A DNA stretch of 7,143 nt from JBFFXF01 sp041569895 (GTDB lineage Bacteria; Planctomycetota; UBA8108; JACQVS01), in contig JBFFXF010000337.1 of the NCBI GenBank assembly GCA_041569895.1, forward strand, positions 1-7,143, given 5' to 3'. Below the pieces are notes generated by a model that saw nothing but the letters and a program-made list of their open reading frames with translations, did not search any database and was not told the DNA's origin. Shown piece by piece: positions 1 to 5,572 of this stretch; the first letter of the stretch is position 1; the number at the start of each line of letters is the position of its first letter. The position numbers and the translations under genes are program-made.

Positions 1-388
1 CGTAGCGCGCCACGTCGAGCCAGTGCCGGCCCCAGCGCTCACCGTGACGCGGCGAGGCGAGCAGGCGGTCGACGAGTCGCGAGACCGCATCCGGCGCGGT
101 GTCCGCCAGAAACGCCTCGACCTCGTCCGGCGTCGGAGGCAGCCCGAGGAAATCGAGCGAGAGTCGCCGGATCAGCGTCCGCCGCGACGCCGGCGGCGCG
201 GGCGCGAGGTCACGCGCCTCGAGCCCGGCGAGAACGAACTCGTCGATCCGCCCGGCGGGCCACGACCGATCGCGCACCACCGGCGGCGTGGCATCGAGGC
301 GGTCGAAGGCCCAGTGGCCGCCGTCGCCGGCATCGACTTGCGGTCCGGCGAGCAGGCAGAGGGTGATGATGGTCAGGGTCCGTCGCAC
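1..388 (-). CDS. DUF1549 (PSCyt2-like) domain secreted protein, N-terminal part, truncated by window edge
   Basis: About 129 residues of the N-terminus are visible; the rest lies beyond position 1. The GTG start at 388 is preceded by a perfect GGAGGT four bases upstream. The ATG at 420 is in another frame and soon meets a stop. Residues 1-20 look like a short signal peptide (basic VRR, hydrophobic run, possible cleavage after VDA). The mature part opens with HWAF (25-28), followed by an Ile-Asp-Glu-Phe-Val-Leu segment, an RRLSLDFLGLPPTP block, and an RLLASPRHGERWGRHWLDVARY-like block at the edge. These blocks are the hallmark of DUF1549, which in planctomycetes usually precedes a DUF1553 domain. 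Many relatives carry a cytochrome-like PSCyt1 domain ahead of this block; here there is no room for one and no CxxCH. The function of the family is not established; a secreted role, possibly in polysaccharide or sulfatase-linked metabolism, is only a family-level guess. It is separated from the upstream DUF309 gene by 295 bp, so it probably has its own promoter. Confidence 0.9.
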   Translation of the reverse strand, partial: MRRTLTIITLCLLAGPQVDAGDGGHWAFDRLDATPPVVRDRSWPAGRIDEFVLAGLEARDLAPAPPASRRTLIRRLSLDFLGLPPTPDEVEAFLADTAPDAVSRLVDRLLASPRHGERWGRHWLDVARY

Positions 389-392
389 GGAG

Positions 393-398
393 ACCTCC
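393..398 (-). promoter_or_regulatory. Shine-Dalgarno site for the DUF1549 gene
   Basis: On the minus strand the bases read GGAGGT, followed by CTCC and then GTG at 388. This is a full match to the anti-SD core and decides the GTG start. The signal-peptide-like N-terminus that follows supports the choice. Confidence 0.75.
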
Positions 399-454
399 GG
401 ATGGCTGGGCGTGTGGACATGATAGTTGGCTCGGGGGTGGGGGGATACCCCTCC

Positions 455-680
455 ATTCCCGGTCCCGGACCCGGACCCGGTCCCGGTCCGAAAAACGTAC
501 CCGTGCTCGTTCCCGTGCCCGTTCCCGTCCTCGAGGGCTCTGGTATCGGAGTCCGATGACCGACTCCGATTCCGATGACCGACTCCGATTCCGATTCCGA
601 TTCCGATGACCGATACCGATACCGATACCGATACCGACTTCCGACTCCGATCGGCGACACGGGCACGGGGGACGGGGACG
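455..680. repeat. Imperfect hexanucleotide tandem array with block-wise changing unit
   Basis: This fills most of the 295-bp gap between the DUF309 stop and the DUF1549 start. Block A (about 455-490) is built of GGTCCC and GGACCC units. Block B (497-532), in the same register, uses GTACCC, GTGCTC, GTTCCC, GTGCCC, GTTCCC. After a break comes block C (562-604), made of GACTCC and GATTCC units. Block D (612-635) is four perfect GATACC units. Block E (636-654) reverts to GACTCC-like units. Block F (655-680) is G-rich (GGGCAC, GGGGAC-like), roughly the reverse complement of block B. Two GATGACC heptamers (574-580 and 605-611) and a GACTTCC heptamer (636-642) break the six-base phase. In any frame the array encodes alternating dipeptides (RY, SE or SD, GT, GP), but no frame shows a start with RBS or a recognisable domain. 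Function is unknown; it may act in transcript folding or simply be a slippage-prone repeat. Confidence 0.9.
514..667. repeat. Nested inverted repeats inside the hexamer array
   Basis: Outer pair: CGTGCCCGT at 514-522 is perfectly complementary to ACGGGCACG at 659-667. Inner pair: ATCGGAGTC at 545-553 is perfectly complementary to GACTCCGAT at 562-570, giving a 9-bp stem with an 8-base loop. A third possible pairing joins GGTATCGG at 542-549 with any CCGATACC of the GATACC block (first at 610-617), and competes with the inner stem. RNA from either strand could therefore fold strongly. There is no T-run directly after a stem on the minus strand, so this is not a standard intrinsic terminator. 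Confidence 0.6.
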
Positions 681-683
681 GCG

Positions 684-1223
684 TCACTCCGGGACGATCG
701 GCTGGTCGAAAACCACCGTCACGTCGTCCGACGGTTTCTGCGCCGGCAGTTCTGTGCGGGCGACCTCCCGCGCGACGCGCTCGAGGTCGGCGAGGTCGAG
801 GCCCGCGTACCGGGGCTTGCCGAGCCGTCGTCTCGCCTCGCGGAAATGCTCCGCGGCTCGCTCGCCGTGGCGTCGCACGCCGTCGGGCATCTGCTGGCGC
901 GCCTTGACGCCGGCGGCGGCGAGCTTGATCAGGCCCTTGAAGAACTCCGAGGCCGCCCCGCGCTTGCCGGCCGCGACCCACAGGCCCTCCCACTCCTCGT
1001 GGGCTTCCCAGTAGTAGCCGTGGTTGAAGAGATCGAGGCCGAAGAGGTACGCCTCGCTCTCGCGCCACCGGGCGGGGTCGAGCGGCGGCGGTGTTGTCTC
1101 GGGGAGGTCGCGGCTGTGGCCGCGCGGGTCGTTGCGCGGATGCGGGAAGCCGAGACCCTCGCCCGTGAAGGCGTAGGGCGGGAAGTCACGGTCGGGCGCC
1201 AGTCGTGGACGGTCGTCGTTCAC
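684..1223 (-). CDS. DUF309 family protein
   Basis: A protein of 179 residues. The first 50 or so are proline-rich and probably flexible. The DUF309 core follows: LFNHGYYWEAHEEWEGLW at about 65-82, with the conserved His75, Glu76, Trp78, Glu79 and Trp82, then FFKGLIKLAAAGVKARQ at about 94-110, matching the usual 'QGLIQLAAA' helix. The rest is charged and helical, ending in an acidic tail. DUF309 proteins are small, helical and presumably cytosolic; no reaction is established for the family. The GTG start at 1223 is the most plausible: no ATG or GTG lies in frame for a long way upstream, and the codons there run into the 1238-1366 palindrome. No clear Shine-Dalgarno precedes it, so the start is less certain than the family call. 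The gene is divergent from mutM, and its stop is followed at once by the hexamer array. Confidence 0.88.
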   Translation of the reverse strand: MNDDRPRLAPDRDFPPYAFTGEGLGFPHPRNDPRGHSRDLPETTPPPLDPARWRESEAYLFGLDLFNHGYYWEAHEEWEGLWVAAGKRGAASEFFKGLIKLAAAGVKARQQMPDGVRRHGERAAEHFREARRRLGKPRYAGLDLADLERVAREVARTELPAQKPSDDVTVVFDQPIVPE

Positions 1224-1237
1224 CGCGGAGATTCTAA

Positions 1238-1366
1238 CCCGGGTTTCTCCCAGAACGGCGTAGCGAGGCGCAGCAAATGATTGCGAGGGCAAGGAAAGCG
1301 ATTGAGCTTGACGCAGCCATCGCAAGCAGTTGCAAGCCGCAGTAGCCGGGCTGGGAGAAATCCGGG
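1238..1366. repeat. About 129-bp imperfect palindrome, MITE-like or fold-back element
   Basis: The left end reads CCCGGGTTTCTCCCAG (1238-1253). The right end, read on the opposite strand from 1366, reads CCCGGATTTCTCCCAG, so 15 of 16 bases match. The complementarity continues inward with small gaps: left 1254-1290 contains CGGCGTAGCG then GCAGCAAATGATTGCGAGGGC pieces, and right 1350-1316 (reverse complement) contains CGGCTACTGCG then GCAACTGCTTGCGATGGC. By eye about three quarters of each roughly 50-base arm pairs, around an unpaired centre of about 25 bases (1291-1315). There is no ORF of its own and no convincing target-site duplication. It occupies most of the divergent DUF309/mutM intergenic region, ending 14 bp before the DUF309 start and 41 bp before the mutM start. 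It may be a non-autonomous mobile element or a structured regulatory or RNA element. Confidence 0.65.
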
Positions 1367-1407
1367 CACCAATTCGGTGAGCGGCGCGATACCATCGGCG
1401 CCGAGCC

Positions 1408-2232
1408 ATGCCCGAGCTTCCGGAAGTCGAGACCGTTCGCCGCAGCCTGCGGCCGGCGCTCCAGGGACGCGTGATCACCGGCGTGCGTGTGCGCGACCGC
1501 CGGCTGCGATCCCCGGTGCCGTCGCGTCGCCTCCGCCGCGACGTCATCGGACGCGCCGTCACGGACGTCGGTCGGCGCGCGAAGTACCTCCTCGTGCGGC
1601 TCGAGGGCGGCGCCACCGTGGTCATTCACCTCGGGATGAGCGGGCGGCTGCTCCTCGCCGGCGCCGACCGGGAGCTCGAGCCGCACGTGCACGTCGTCTT
1701 CGCGCTCGACGACGGGCGCGAGCTGCGCTTCAAGGACCCGCGGCGCTTCGGTCTGGTCGACGTGCTGCGCGCCGGCGAGATCGAACGGGACCGGCGTTTC
1801 CGCGATCTCGGCGTCGAGCCGCTGTCGGAGGAGTGCACTGCGAGCTACTTCTTCGAGCGCACGCGCGGGCTGCGCAAGCCGATCAAGAACTTCCTCATGG
1901 ACGCGCGTCACGTCGTCGGCGTCGGCAACATCTACGCGAGCGAGGCACTCTTCCTCGCCGGCGTCCACCCGCAGCGAGCGGTCGGTCGCGTCAGTCGCGC
2001 CACGTGGGAGCGCGTCACGTCGTCGGTGAAAACGGTCCTCGACGACGCCATCCGACAGGGCGGCACGACGCTCAACGATTTCCAGGACAGCAACGGCAAC
2101 GCCGGCTACTTCCAGGTCTCGCTCCGCGTCTACGGAAAGCGAGGCGAGCCGTGCCCGCAGTGCGGCGCGCCACTCGCCACCAAGGTCCTCGCCGGCCGAT
2201 CGACCTTCTACTGCAAGCGGTGCCAGCGTTGA
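1408..2232 (+). CDS. mutM: Formamidopyrimidine-DNA glycosylase (Fpg/MutM)
   Basis: A bifunctional base-excision repair enzyme. It removes 8-oxoguanine and formamidopyrimidines from DNA and nicks the abasic site by beta/delta elimination. The 274 residues match the usual family length. The start MPELPEVETVRRSLRP is canonical and gives the catalytic N-terminal Pro2 and Glu3 after Met removal. Lys59 lies in GRRAKYLL (equivalent to Lys57 of E. coli). HLGMSGR at 74-80 carries the lesion-probing Met77, and DPRRFG at 110-115 carries the Arg and Phe that fill the gap in the helix. VGVGNIYASEAL at 170-181 is the helix-two-turn-helix signature with Asn174. The C-terminal zinc finger has Cys249, Cys252, Cys269 and Cys272 (C-x2-C-x16-C-x2-C) with Arg264 in its GRST hairpin. 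All key residues are present. No strong Shine-Dalgarno is seen. It is a lone plus-strand gene, divergent from the DUF309 gene and convergent with the operon to its right, with only 36 bp between the stops and no obvious terminator hairpin. Confidence 0.98.
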   Translation: MPELPEVETVRRSLRPALQGRVITGVRVRDRRLRSPVPSRRLRRDVIGRAVTDVGRRAKYLLVRLEGGATVVIHLGMSGRLLLAGADRELEPHVHVVFALDDGRELRFKDPRRFGLVDVLRAGEIERDRRFRDLGVEPLSEECTASYFFERTRGLRKPIKNFLMDARHVVGVGNIYASEALFLAGVHPQRAVGRVSRATWERVTSSVKTVLDDAIRQGGTTLNDFQDSNGNAGYFQVSLRVYGKRGEPCPQCGAPLATKVLAGRSTFYCKRCQR

Positions 2233-2268
2233 GTCGTCCCCCGGAGAGCTTCAAGGCGAGCGATCCGT

Positions 2269-3159
2269 TCACCGGCTCCAGTAGCGGATCACCGCGCTGT
2301 TGTCGTCGTCGCCGTGCCCGAGGCGCTCGACCTCCTCGAGGATGTCGGCGTGGAGACGGGAGAGGGGCAGGGGAACGCCCGCGCGGTCGGCGGTCTCGAG
2401 GATCAGGCGGACGTCCTTCAGATGCTGGGCCAGCCTCGCCTGCGTGGTGAAGTCGCCCTCGACCATCTTGCGGCCCTTGGTCTCCATCACCTCCGAGCGC
2501 GCCGCCGTCGAGCGCAGCACCGCGAGCGCCGCCGCCGGCGTCATGCCGCAGCGCTCCGCGTAGGCGAGGCCTTCCGCGAGGACGGCGCGGTTGAGGCCGA
2601 GGACGAGGTTGACGACGAGCTTCATCCTCGAGCCCGACCCTCGCGGGCCGACGTGGAACACGCGGCGCGCGAAGCCCTCGAGGATGTCGCGGCAGGCATC
2701 GACGTGCGTCTCGTCACCGCCGCACATGACGACGACCTCGCCCGACCGCGCCTGGGCGCTCGATCCGGCGACCGTCGCGTCGATCGAACCGACCCCGCGC
2801 GCGCCGAGCCGCTCTCCGGCAGCCTCCGCATCGGCGGGCAGCCCCGTGGTGACGTCGACGACCAGCTGCCCCGGTCGCAGTCGATCATCGATCTCGTCGA
2901 GGACGGCGCTGACGACCGTCGAGTCGGGCAGGCAGAGCACCACGCGCTCGCACCGCCCGGCGAGGTCGGCCGCATCCCGCGCCGTCGTGCCACCGCGCTC
3001 CTCGAGCGCACCGCGGCGCGCCTCGTCGATGTCCCAGCCGATGACGCCGAAGCCCGCGGCGAGGAAACGCGCGGCGAGCGCGTCGCCGAGGAGTCCCAGA
3101 CCGATGAGGCCGAGCGTCTCGCGGATCCCGGGATCGTCGCCGTCGCCGCGTCGCGCCAT
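2269..3159 (-). CDS. 3-hydroxyisobutyrate dehydrogenase-like NAD(P)-dependent oxidoreductase (beta-hydroxyacid dehydrogenase family)
   Basis: A cytosolic oxidoreductase of 296 residues, the usual family length. It has a Rossmann nucleotide-binding loop GLIGLGLLG at 17-25, and Asp43 (WDID) at the end of the second strand, which suggests NAD rather than NADP. VVDVTTG at 100-106 fits the conserved Asp-x-[ST]-[ST] turn. The substrate loop reads DATVAGSSAQARSGEVVVMCGG (127-148) in place of the common DAPVSGG. The catalytic lysine is Lys180 in GSGSRMKLVVN, with Asn184 one helical turn on. HLKDVRLILETADRAGVPLPL is the usual C-terminal helix. The exact substrate cannot be assigned; hydroxyisobutyrate, tartronate semialdehyde or another beta-hydroxyacid are all possible. 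The ATG at 3159 is chosen because GGAGG lies nine bases upstream and the ATG shares its A with the TGA of the lipoprotein gene (TGATG). It is the last gene of the four-gene cluster. Confidence 0.92.
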   Translation of the reverse strand: MARRGDGDDPGIRETLGLIGLGLLGDALAARFLAAGFGVIGWDIDEARRGALEERGGTTARDAADLAGRCERVVLCLPDSTVVSAVLDEIDDRLRPGQLVVDVTTGLPADAEAAGERLGARGVGSIDATVAGSSAQARSGEVVVMCGGDETHVDACRDILEGFARRVFHVGPRGSGSRMKLVVNLVLGLNRAVLAEGLAYAERCGMTPAAALAVLRSTAARSEVMETKGRKMVEGDFTTQARLAQHLKDVRLILETADRAGVPLPLSRLHADILEEVERLGHGDDDNSAVIRYWSR

Positions 3160-3773
3160 CACGGATTGCCTCCGTGCTCGGCGGGTCGGAGCGACCCGAG
3201 GATCTCGGCCCACGCGTCCCGGAGCCGGTCGATCGCCCCGTCGGGGCAGTGGAGGACGATCTCGATCGTGCCGCGAGCGGCGTCCAGCGGCATCGCGACC
3301 CAGAGACGCCGCGTCGGGATCAGGGTCGTCTCGCCTCCGGTCGCCACCGGACGACCGAGGCCGGTCGGCGCGAGCGCGGAGCCCGTTCCGGCGGCCCGCA
3401 GCTCGACGAACGCCGCCGCGACACCGCCCAGGTCGATGCCGCCCACGTCGATGCCGCCCACGTCGATGACGCGCGCGTCGAGGAGCTCCGTCTCGGGAAG
3501 ATTCAGCAGCAGGAACCGGCGCTGCTCGACGAGCTGGGCCGCGGTCGTGCGAGGCAGGTAGGGGCTGCGAAAGACGATCAGGCTGCCGTCGGCCTCGCCG
3601 GTCGTGGGCACGCGCCACGCGTCGACGACGGTCCCCGGCACCATCGGTGGCTCGCCGCGCCACCGCGACCAGCCCGCCGGGACCTCGGGCCGCAGCCCGG
3701 TCGCCGGATACGGATCCCCGTCGCAGCCGGCGAGGAGCGCGGCGAGCGCGAGATACCGGAGCGGCCGCGTCAC
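3159..3773 (-). CDS. Small lipoprotein of unknown function
   Basis: A protein of 204 residues. The N-terminus is VTRPLRYLALAALLAGCDG: basic residues, a hydrophobic run and a lipobox Leu14-Ala15-Gly16-Cys17, so it should be lipid-anchored to a membrane. Asp18 follows the cysteine; in enterobacteria Asp at this place favours the inner membrane, but the rule is untested here. The mature part has GWSRWRGEPPM, LIVFRSPYLP, VAAAFVELRA, RRLWVAMPLD and GTIEIVLHCP segments, then a last helix AIDRLRDAWAEILGSL. This alternation of strands with a final helix resembles PsbP/DUF1795-like small exported proteins, but that is a guess. The GTG start at 3773 overlaps the stop of the CRTAC1-family gene by four bases (GTGA) and has GAGG five bases upstream. 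A 15-bp duplication gives the odd stretch DVGGIDVGGIDLGGV near residue 107. Confidence 0.85.
   Translation of the reverse strand: MTRPLRYLALAALLAGCDGDPYPATGLRPEVPAGWSRWRGEPPMVPGTVVDAWRVPTTGEADGSLIVFRSPYLPRTTAAQLVEQRRFLLLNLPETELLDARVIDVGGIDVGGIDLGGVAAAFVELRAAGTGSALAPTGLGRPVATGGETTLIPTRRLWVAMPLDAARGTIEIVLHCPDGAIDRLRDAWAEILGSLRPAEHGGNP
3432..3476. repeat. 15-bp tandem repeat inside the lipoprotein gene
   Basis: GTCGATGCCGCCCAC occurs at 3432-3446 and again, identical, at 3447-3461. A degenerate third copy is at 3462-3476, and a partial copy precedes the array. The period is a multiple of three, so the reading frame is kept and the protein gains repeated DVGGI units. Confidence 0.85.
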
Positions 3774-5572
3774 GGCTGCCTCACGGCGCGCGACGTGCGT
3801 GCCTCGATCGCGCCGAGCTGCTGCGGCTCCGCGGCGCCCGGCCACCAGATCCGCACCGCGTCGGCGCGTGGCGCGTCGCCGAGCCCGAACGTCACCGGCT
3901 GCTCGCACTGGCTGAGGTAACTGCGACCGCTCGACACCGTCGCGTGGAGCGTCCGCCCCGCGACGTCGGCCTCGACGCGCGCCCCGAACGCGTTGGTGTT
4001 CGGCGGGCGTCCCTCGAGCTTCAGCCGGATCCAGCCGTTCGTGTTGCCGCCGTCGTTGCGGAAGAGTCGCGCCGGGCCGTCGTTCGCGACCACCACGATG
4101 TCGAGATCGCCGTCTCCGTCGACGTCCGCGTACGCGCACCCGCGCCCGACTGTCGGCTCGAAGATGTCCGGACCGACCTGCGCGGCGCGCAGCTCCTCGT
4201 AGAGCCGCGGCGCCCCCGGTCCCGCGTTCCAGAAGATCTGCGCCGGTTGCCTGTACCGCTGCTCCGACTGCACCGTCTGGATCTCGTTCTCGAGGTGGCC
4301 GTTCGCCTCGAAGATGTCGAGCCGGCCGTCGAGATCGAGGTCGAAGAAGAAGACGCCGAACTTCATGTAGCGACGGCTCGGGTTGCCGATCCCCAGCGGC
4401 TCCGCGTCGTCGGTGAAGCCGAAGGTGAGCGGGTCGTCGCTGATGTAAAGCGCCGTGATCTCGTTGGCGAAGTTCCCGACGACGATCGCCTGCGTGCCGT
4501 TCGGATCGACGCGGGCCCAGTCGATCCCCATCGCGCCGCGCGTGTTCCCCTGGTTGTCGAACGCGACGCCGGATTCCGCGCCGATCTCCTCGAACGTGCC
4601 GTCACGCTGGTTGTGGAAGAGGAAGTTTTGCACGGTGTCGTTGGCGACGACGATGTCGACCCAGCCGTCGCGATCCATGTCGAGCACCGACACGCCGAGC
4701 GACTTGCCGAGCGGCACGCCGGTGTTCGGGTTGCGGACCTCGATCCCGGCCGCCGCGGAAACATCCTCGAAGCCGCCGGCGACGTTGCGGTGGAGACGGC
4801 AGAAGGTCCCCTCGAAGTTGGTCGGCGGGCCGTAGGCGCGGCCGAGCCCGGTGATCTGGAAGCCCTGGGCGAGGTCGTGCTCCGGGGACCACGTGACGTA
4901 GCGACACACGAAGATGTCGAGCCGGCCGTCGTTGTCGAAGTCGAGGAACGCGGCGCTCGTCGACCACGGGTGCGGGCCCTTCTCGAACGACTCCGCCTCG
5001 ACGACCGGCAGGCCGACCTCCCGCGTCACGTCGACGAAGCGCTCGCCGCCGTCGTTGCGCAGGAGGCGGTCGTTGCCGACGGCGGTGAGATAGATGTCGT
5101 CATCGCCGTCGCCGTCGTAGTCGCCCACCGCGACACCCATGCCGTAGAGGACGATGTCGAGGCCGACCCTGGCGGTGACGTCCTCGAACTTTCCCGTGCC
5201 GTCGTTCTCGTAGAGCGCCTGCGTCGGTCGCGCGCCGGACGGGTCGTCCGGCCACGGCGCGGAGTTGACGAGGACCAGGTCCTGGTCTCCGTCGTTGTCG
5301 AAGTCGAGGAACGCGCAGCCGCCGCCCATGGTCTCCGGGAGGAGCTTCCGGCCGCGCGCGCCGTTGTGATGGCGAAACCGGATGCCGGCCTCCGCGGTGA
5401 CGTCGACGAGCTTCAGGTCGCGGGGGAGATCCTCGACCCGACGCACGAACTCGGCGGGCGCCACCGGAAGGGGGATGTAGGGATCGTCCGGTCCGGTGTC
5501 GAACAGTCTCCAGACGAGGACGCCGACGACGACCACGAACGCGATCAGGGCCAGTGCTGCGGCGGGTCTCAC
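3770..5572 (-). CDS. CRTAC1 family protein: FG-GAP/VCBS repeats with C-terminal ASPIC/UnbV domain
   Basis: An exported protein of 600 residues. Residues 4-21 are a hydrophobic segment (signal anchor or uncleaved signal). The body is a likely seven-bladed propeller with calcium-binding-type loops DxDxDGxxD: DFDNDGDQD 90-98, DYDGDGDDD 151-159, DFDNDGRLD 211-219, DMDRDGWVD 298-306, DLDLDGRLD 411-419 and DVDGDGDLD 483-491. A decayed loop (Asp351 to Gly359) sits between the fourth and fifth. Each blade tends to carry 'LFRNDGxGxFxDVTxxAGL'-like strands. The C-terminal ASPIC/UnbV domain runs from about 524 to 595 (NAFGARVEADVAG, SSGRSYLSQCEQPVTFGLG, VRIWWPG). Family members are extracellular or periplasmic and often lie next to TPR-protein genes, as here. 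Their molecular function is not settled; adhesion or a protein-interaction scaffold are possibilities. The GTG start at 5572 overlaps the upstream stop by four bases (GTGA), with GAGGG ten bases upstream. Confidence 0.93.
   Translation of the reverse strand: MRPAAALALIAFVVVVGVLVWRLFDTGPDDPYIPLPVAPAEFVRRVEDLPRDLKLVDVTAEAGIRFRHHNGARGRKLLPETMGGGCAFLDFDNDGDQDLVLVNSAPWPDDPSGARPTQALYENDGTGKFEDVTARVGLDIVLYGMGVAVGDYDGDGDDDIYLTAVGNDRLLRNDGGERFVDVTREVGLPVVEAESFEKGPHPWSTSAAFLDFDNDGRLDIFVCRYVTWSPEHDLAQGFQITGLGRAYGPPTNFEGTFCRLHRNVAGGFEDVSAAAGIEVRNPNTGVPLGKSLGVSVLDMDRDGWVDIVVANDTVQNFLFHNQRDGTFEEIGAESGVAFDNQGNTRGAMGIDWARVDPNGTQAIVVGNFANEITALYISDDPLTFGFTDDAEPLGIGNPSRRYMKFGVFFFDLDLDGRLDIFEANGHLENEIQTVQSEQRYRQPAQIFWNAGPGAPRLYEELRAAQVGPDIFEPTVGRGCAYADVDGDGDLDIVVVANDGPARLFRNDGGNTNGWIRLKLEGRPPNTNAFGARVEADVAGRTLHATVSSGRSYLSQCEQPVTFGLGDAPRADAVRIWWPGAAEPQQLGAIEARTSRAVRQP

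Noticed and set aside
491..495. Run of five T on the minus strand as an intrinsic terminator for the DUF309 transcript
   Set aside because: No GC-rich stem lies directly before the run; the nearest stems are tens of bases away.
575..907. Plus-strand frames starting with SDSDSD or TDTDTD repeats
   Set aside because: They begin inside the tandem array and then run antisense to the DUF309 gene; there is no Shine-Dalgarno and no family resemblance.
373..1068. Long minus-strand open frame (231 codons) through the hexamer array, giving RY, SE, GT and GP dipeptide runs
   Set aside because: Its first half overlaps the well-supported DUF309 gene in another frame, it has no recognisable domain, and its openness follows from the period-6 array, which lacks stops in this frame.
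1308..1336. Possible sigma-70 promoter with TTGACG at 1308-1313
   Set aside because: The -35-like hexamer is good, but about 17 bases downstream there is only TGCAAG, which is not a credible -10.
1238..1366. Integron attC site as an explanation for the palindrome
   Set aside because: Size and fold are in range, but the required RYYYAAC and GTTRRRY core ends are not present at the boundaries, and the flanking gene is chromosomal mutM.
2233..2268. Bidirectional terminator between mutM and the convergent operon
   Set aside because: The 36-bp gap shows no clear inverted repeat or T-tract on either strand.
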